DNA from: Liolophura sinensis
Taxonomy: Eukaryota; Mollusca; Polyplacophora; Chitonida; Chitonidae
DNA: 64,000 nt
Direction: 5' to 3'
Assembly (NCBI RefSeq): GCF_032854445.1
Contig: NC_088302.1
Location: forward strand, 54,096,046-54,160,045
Below the pieces are notes generated by a model. The model was not told where the DNA came from, did no database searches, and worked only from the letters and a program-made list of their open reading frames with translations. This document shows positions 60,401 to 64,000 of the stretch, one piece after another (position 1 is the stretch's first letter; each line of letters starts with the position of its first letter). Position numbers and translations under genes: made by a program.

Positions 60401-61684
60401 GTATAGTATGACACAAGAGCTCTCAAACATGTTTATCGCCACAAAAAATAAACTCCCATTTTCTTTGTTCCTTTCCTGTTCCAATTGTTCTCAAGTTTCT
60501 TTCCCGTTTATTTCTTTGTCATGATGTAAAGAAGCTTTTGCCACCGATCCAGAAACTAACATCTATGTGTAAATAATGGCCATCTGTATCCTTTTCAAGT
60601 AATTTCTCAAATTTTGTACGTTAAATACATAATTGCGTGCAAATAATTCGGGTAATTTTTCATGTCGACATAATACGTGTATTGCTACTGAGTAAGGCTA
60701 CCGCCTACATCCTGTGGTTACGTGTATGATATACATATTTCATTACAACTCCGATCATTAAATGTGGCTCATTATTTTAACGCCTTCTCCAGTGTGATAG
60801 TGTTGTGTTGAAATTGTACTGCACATGTAGATCCTACATAACGGACGTGAAATTCAGGGAATACTTATCGATTTATTTACATGTAATGGTGATTTGAGAC
60901 AAGATACCATATCTTCTCCATGTCAATGAGACTTCTTGCGTAAAGATACCACTTCCTCGGCGGTAATTGTCATACCCGGGCTGGGATATCCAGGGTTTTT
61001 GTTAGAATGGTTGCTAATAGTTAATGCCATGAAAGCAATTCTGATATACTAAATTGCTTCTCCTAACCGGCTTTGGGAACACGCAAACACGTTACGCATT
61101 TTCAGACGTTCAACGCAATAATACTCAAAAACCTGGTAATGTATGCCGAAATAGTTACTCATCTCGTGTTTGAAAACAATATTATCACCCTGGATTTGAA
61201 AAGATTCCATCAAATGACCAAATTTAATATGGAAGTCTTATTTTTTACGTTTTCTTTATCAAAGTTCTGTTCACTATGGATCTTTAATGGAATATATAAC
61301 TATGCCATGTGTTCTGGATACTTCTTCGGCTGTTCGTGGGAAGGTCTTCCAGCAACCTGTGGTTGGTCGTGGCGTCCGCGCCCGATTTTCCCCCCAACAT
61401 GATGCGGGTCGATTTCGTATAAGTGAAATACTCTTGAGTGCTGCGTAAAACACCAATATTCACCAATAAATAAATAAACAACTCTGCCAGTTGTGCAAAG
61501 AACAACCATTTGATAAAACCACTGCTATATGCGTCATCTTTTTCAGTGAACATCTGTCTGACAGACGAGCACAAATGTGGTCAGAATTCGTTTTGTTCCC
61601 CGACCCATTCGTCATACGAATGTCGATGTAAACCCGGATTTACCGGTCCTTTGAAGTCAATTAGAGGAGTCTTTTACTGCGAAG
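57366..61684 (+). CDS. 5' part of a secreted or membrane EGF-domain protein gene
   Basis: Two exons seen: 57366-57447 (signal peptide) and 61547-61684 (EGF-like domain). Both meet in phase 1 and their junction keeps the frame open, giving VHGQ-VNICLTDEHKC. A missing small exon between them cannot be excluded. Later exons are not in the window, so the gene probably continues past 64000. The product enters the secretory pathway; no specific protein family can be named from one EGF domain. Confidence 0.6.
57500..58275 (+). repeat. degenerate ~30-bp minisatellite in EGF-gene intron
   Basis: Loosely repeated motif like agactagatggatgaaatac and agtgggtaaaatataag recurring about every 28-32 bases. 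Further copies lie at about 58785-58930. Strongly diverged. Confidence 0.65.
58366..58445 (+). repeat. T-rich tract
   Basis: About 80 bases of almost pure T with scattered G and C (ttttgtttttttttttgttt and similar). Low-complexity sequence. Confidence 0.9.
58446..61330. other. EGF-gene intron, nothing recognised
   Basis: Apart from the minisatellite copies at 58785-58930, I see no exon or repeat family. A small exon could be hidden here. Confidence 0.4.
61325..61490 (+). repeat. SINE family A 3' half just before the EGF exon
   Basis: It has gtgggaaggtcttccagcaa, cctgtggttggtcgtggcgt, gtataagtgaaatactcttg and aaaacaccaatattcaccaa. It ends about 57 bases before the EGF exon. Confidence 0.88.
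61547..61684 (+). CDS. EGF-like domain exon
   Basis: The acceptor is tctttttcag and the donor GTAACG; the exon is 138 nt, phase 1 at both ends, the typical class of shuffled EGF exons. It encodes NICLTDEHKCGQNSFCSPTH, SSYECRCKPGFTG and ends with FYCE. Cysteine spacing C-x6-C-x5-C-x8-C-x1-C-x16-C is that of an EGF domain with the KPGFTG turn. The first calcium-binding consensus (D-x-D/N-E) is not present, so calcium binding is unlikely. Confidence 0.9.
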
Positions 61685-61990
61685 GTAACGGTGCACTTTT
61701 TAATTCCTCTAAACCTCTTTCCAAAGAAAATATATGTAAATTCTTTGTGATATAGTTTGATGTACATATAAGACAATATTGTAGTAATAATTTTATGTCA
61801 TAGTCAAATCTTGGTAAATCAAAACCATATTAAATTTTTTTTCGACTTTTTCTCACATCTTATGATAGAATTAAAAGTTGGTTAGTGCTATTTAGACATT
61901 ATTTATACTTTTATTGCAAAACTGCACCATGTTTTACATATACTTACAAAGCATAGTGCAGTAGATCTTCCACGCTATGATTATAGTTGT

Positions 61991-62246
61991 ATTTATTTAT
62001 TTGATTGGTGTTTTACTCCAGAATATTTCACTTATACGATGGCGGCCAGCATTATGGTGGGAGGAAACCGGGCAGAGCCCGGAGGAAACTCACGACCATC
62101 TGCAGGTTGCTGGCAGATCTTCCCACTTTCGGCCGGAGAGGAAGCCAGCATGAGTTGGACTTGAACTCACAGCGACCACATTGGTGAGAGGCTCCTGGGT
62201 CATTACGCTGCGCGAGGGTGCTAACCAACTGAGCCACAAAGGCCCC
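61991..62246 (-). repeat. SINE family A with perfect target duplication
   Basis: Full-length, reverse orientation, flanked by GATTATAGTTGT at 61979-61990 and 62247-62258. It has tatttatttgattggtgttt, gtgggaggaaaccgggcaga, ggccggagaggaagccagca and the head ending in aaccaactgagccacaaagg. Confidence 0.93.
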
Positions 62247-62569
62247 GATTATAGTTGTAAAGCTTACCTTCAAATTCAGCGAGAGAAATGAATCCTACTA
62301 AAACGCGCGTTAAACCACAATTAAAACACCGTCCCTCCAAATAGAACCAAAGAAATTCCCATTCAATTCCGCCTGAATCCCACTATCGGCGTGCGCCAAT
62401 CCCATTAAATGACTCCTTCAAATCTCACAAAGTGGGCCTGAATTCTAATTCAAATTGTTAGCACGCATGGACACTCCAAGGGTATTGGATAGGGAGTAGC
62501 TGTACATGTTTAAACGTTTAATAAAGTTACAACAGGAAAAGGACGGTTGAAGGTCAGACAAAAAACCTA

Positions 62570-63065
62570 GAAGAATCCAGGAGACACGGCACGCATCAAG
62601 GAAACACGGCACGCATCAAGGAAACACGGCGCACATCCAGGAAACACGGTACACATCCAGGAAACACGACACACATCCAGGAAAACATGGCACACATCCA
62701 GGAAACACGACACACATCCAGGAAACACGGTACACACACAGGAAACACGGCACACATCCAGGAAACACGGCACACATCAAAGAAACACGGCACACATCCA
62801 GGAAAACATGGTACACATCCAGAAAACACGGTACACATCCAGGAAACATGGTATACATCCAGGAAAAACGACATGCACCCAGAAAACATGGCATGCATCC
62901 AGGAAATACGACACACATGCAGTTAAACACGTCACACATCCATGGTAACACAGCACACATCAAGAAAACACGGCACACAAAAAGGAAACACGGCACACAA
63001 AAAGGAAACACGGTACACAAACAGGAAACAAAACACAAATCAAAACACAGGGAAAGCAGCACAAA
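62570..63065 (+). repeat. 20-bp minisatellite in EGF-gene intron or downstream
   Basis: About 23 copies of caggaaacacggcacacatc with point changes and one-base indels, degrading after 62930 into aaaaaggaaacacggcacac. Cys-rich frames on the minus strand are a by-product. Confidence 0.92.
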
Positions 63066-63132
63066 TCAAAGGACCACGTGCGCAAATTCAAAAAACAATA
63101 AATCCAAGATAAATAAGATATAATAGATCGGC

Positions 63133-63402
63133 ATGAATTCCGGAATCATGGCACAAATACAGAGAACGGCATCAATTCCGGAATCATGGCACAAATACAG
63201 AGAACGGCAAGAATTCCGAAATCATGGCACAAATACAGAGAACGGCAAGAAGTCCGGAATCATGTCACAAATACAGAGAACGGCAAGAAGTCCGGAATCA
63301 TGTCACAAATACAGAGAACGGCAAGAAGTCCGGAATCATGTCACAAATACAGAGAACGGCAAGAACGCCGGAATCATGGCACAAATACAGAGAACGGCAT
63401 AA
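63133..63402 (+). repeat. 38-bp minisatellite
   Basis: Seven nearly identical copies of cggcaagaagtccggaatca tgtcacaaatacagagaa. High identity suggests recent expansion. Confidence 0.95.
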
Positions 63403-63410
63403 ATACGTAA

Positions 63411-63944
63411 TTCACAACACAGACGAAACATTACGAAACAAACGTCAGCACAGTCAGTAACACTGAGTAAGGAATACAGGTGTAAGTGTCACCTTTACAA
63501 ATAAATAGATACCTTTACAAGACCCGGAAGCAGACATGCAGAATCAAGCATCAAAACATCCGCTGCCACAATGGAGAAAATGAAGAAAGTACTTCGCGTC
63601 ATTTTACACTTTCGTCATGATTCAACACAAAGTGAATAAAGACGACATATTACGTCGGATTACACGAAACTGCTTCACGTCAGAAATGCTCCTCCAGCTC
63701 CTTCTGAAGTACACTTCAACTCTTACCAACGTACACCTTCAGCTCTCACTAAAATACACCTACAAATTTCACTTCAATGGCGCCTTAAAGTGCGATAAAA
63801 ATACTACAAAAGTACGCCTTCACATCCAACTGAAGTATGTATCAAATCTTTCTGAAGGAGGTTTTCAACCGAACTGAAGTACAGTTGGCCTATGACTGAT
63901 AGTGTGAGAAGACATGAACACAGTAGGCCTACTTTTTGCCATTG
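63411..63944. other. no gene recognised; weak ~30-bp repeats
   Basis: Loose repeats of the type gtacaccttcagctctcact and aagtacgccttcacatccaa at 63690-63885. No exon supported. Confidence 0.4.
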
Positions 63945-64000
63945 GAGTCATGGTGGCCTAGTGGTTAGCATGCCAGTGCGGCGCAATGAACCAACGCTGT
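63945..64000 (+). repeat. tRNA-like SINE head cut by the window end
   Basis: gagtcatggtggcctagtgg and ttagcatgccagtgcggcgc match the family A head pattern (tRNA box A region). Confidence 0.65.

Noticed and set aside
62596-63062. Cys-rich minus-strand frames with CFLDVCRVSWMC repeats, resembling a cysteine-rich secreted protein
   Set aside because: They are the translation of the 20-bp minisatellite in three frames; unit divergence shows no codon bias and there is no signal peptide.

Overview
The window looks like nuclear DNA of an invertebrate, most likely a mollusc. The evidence is a multi-exon gene with GT-AG introns, AT-rich introns and spacers, many tRNA-derived SINEs with the gcgcgctagcgcagcg-type head and caatcaaataaataaata-type tail common in molluscan genomes, and a varied load of transposons and minisatellites. 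The species cannot be fixed from the sequence.

About 5.7-29.7 kb (+ strand): one complete formin gene of the INF2 (inverted formin 2) type. I could join 14 coding exons with consistent GT-AG borders and phases. They give an open frame of 3483 nt (1160 residues): acidic N-terminal extension, DID/FH3 armadillo region, proline-rich FH1, FH2 actin-nucleating domain, and a short WH2/DAD-like C-terminus. The most notable point is a second, diverged first exon at 16.06-16.53 kb inside the large first intron. It encodes its own version of the N-terminal half of the DID and ends in the same phase as the upstream first exon, so either can splice to exon 2. That would give two isoforms (1160 and 1092 residues) differing in the autoinhibitory domain. 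The 12.4-kb first intron also holds minisatellites (39, 40, 81 and 17 bp units) and several SINEs.

About 29.7-57 kb: no host gene recognised. It is a transposon graveyard. A 32-bp minisatellite (32.2-38.6 kb) is split by a decayed CR1/Jockey-like non-LTR retrotransposon and by an apparently intact Tc1-type DNA transposon (1551 bp, DD34E, 339-residue transposase, TA target duplication). Next comes a 76-bp tandem array that arose by amplification of part of a SINE (38.77-39.45 kb). A decayed Ty3/gypsy LTR element lies on the minus strand (43.9-49.9 kb), followed by a Penelope-like reverse transcriptase relic (52.3-52.7 kb).

About 57.3-64 kb (+ strand): the 5' part of a second gene. A signal-peptide exon (57366-57447) and an EGF-like exon (61547-61684) have matching phase-1 borders; the rest of the gene probably lies beyond the window. 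Its introns carry degenerate ~30-bp, 20-bp and 38-bp minisatellites and further SINEs.
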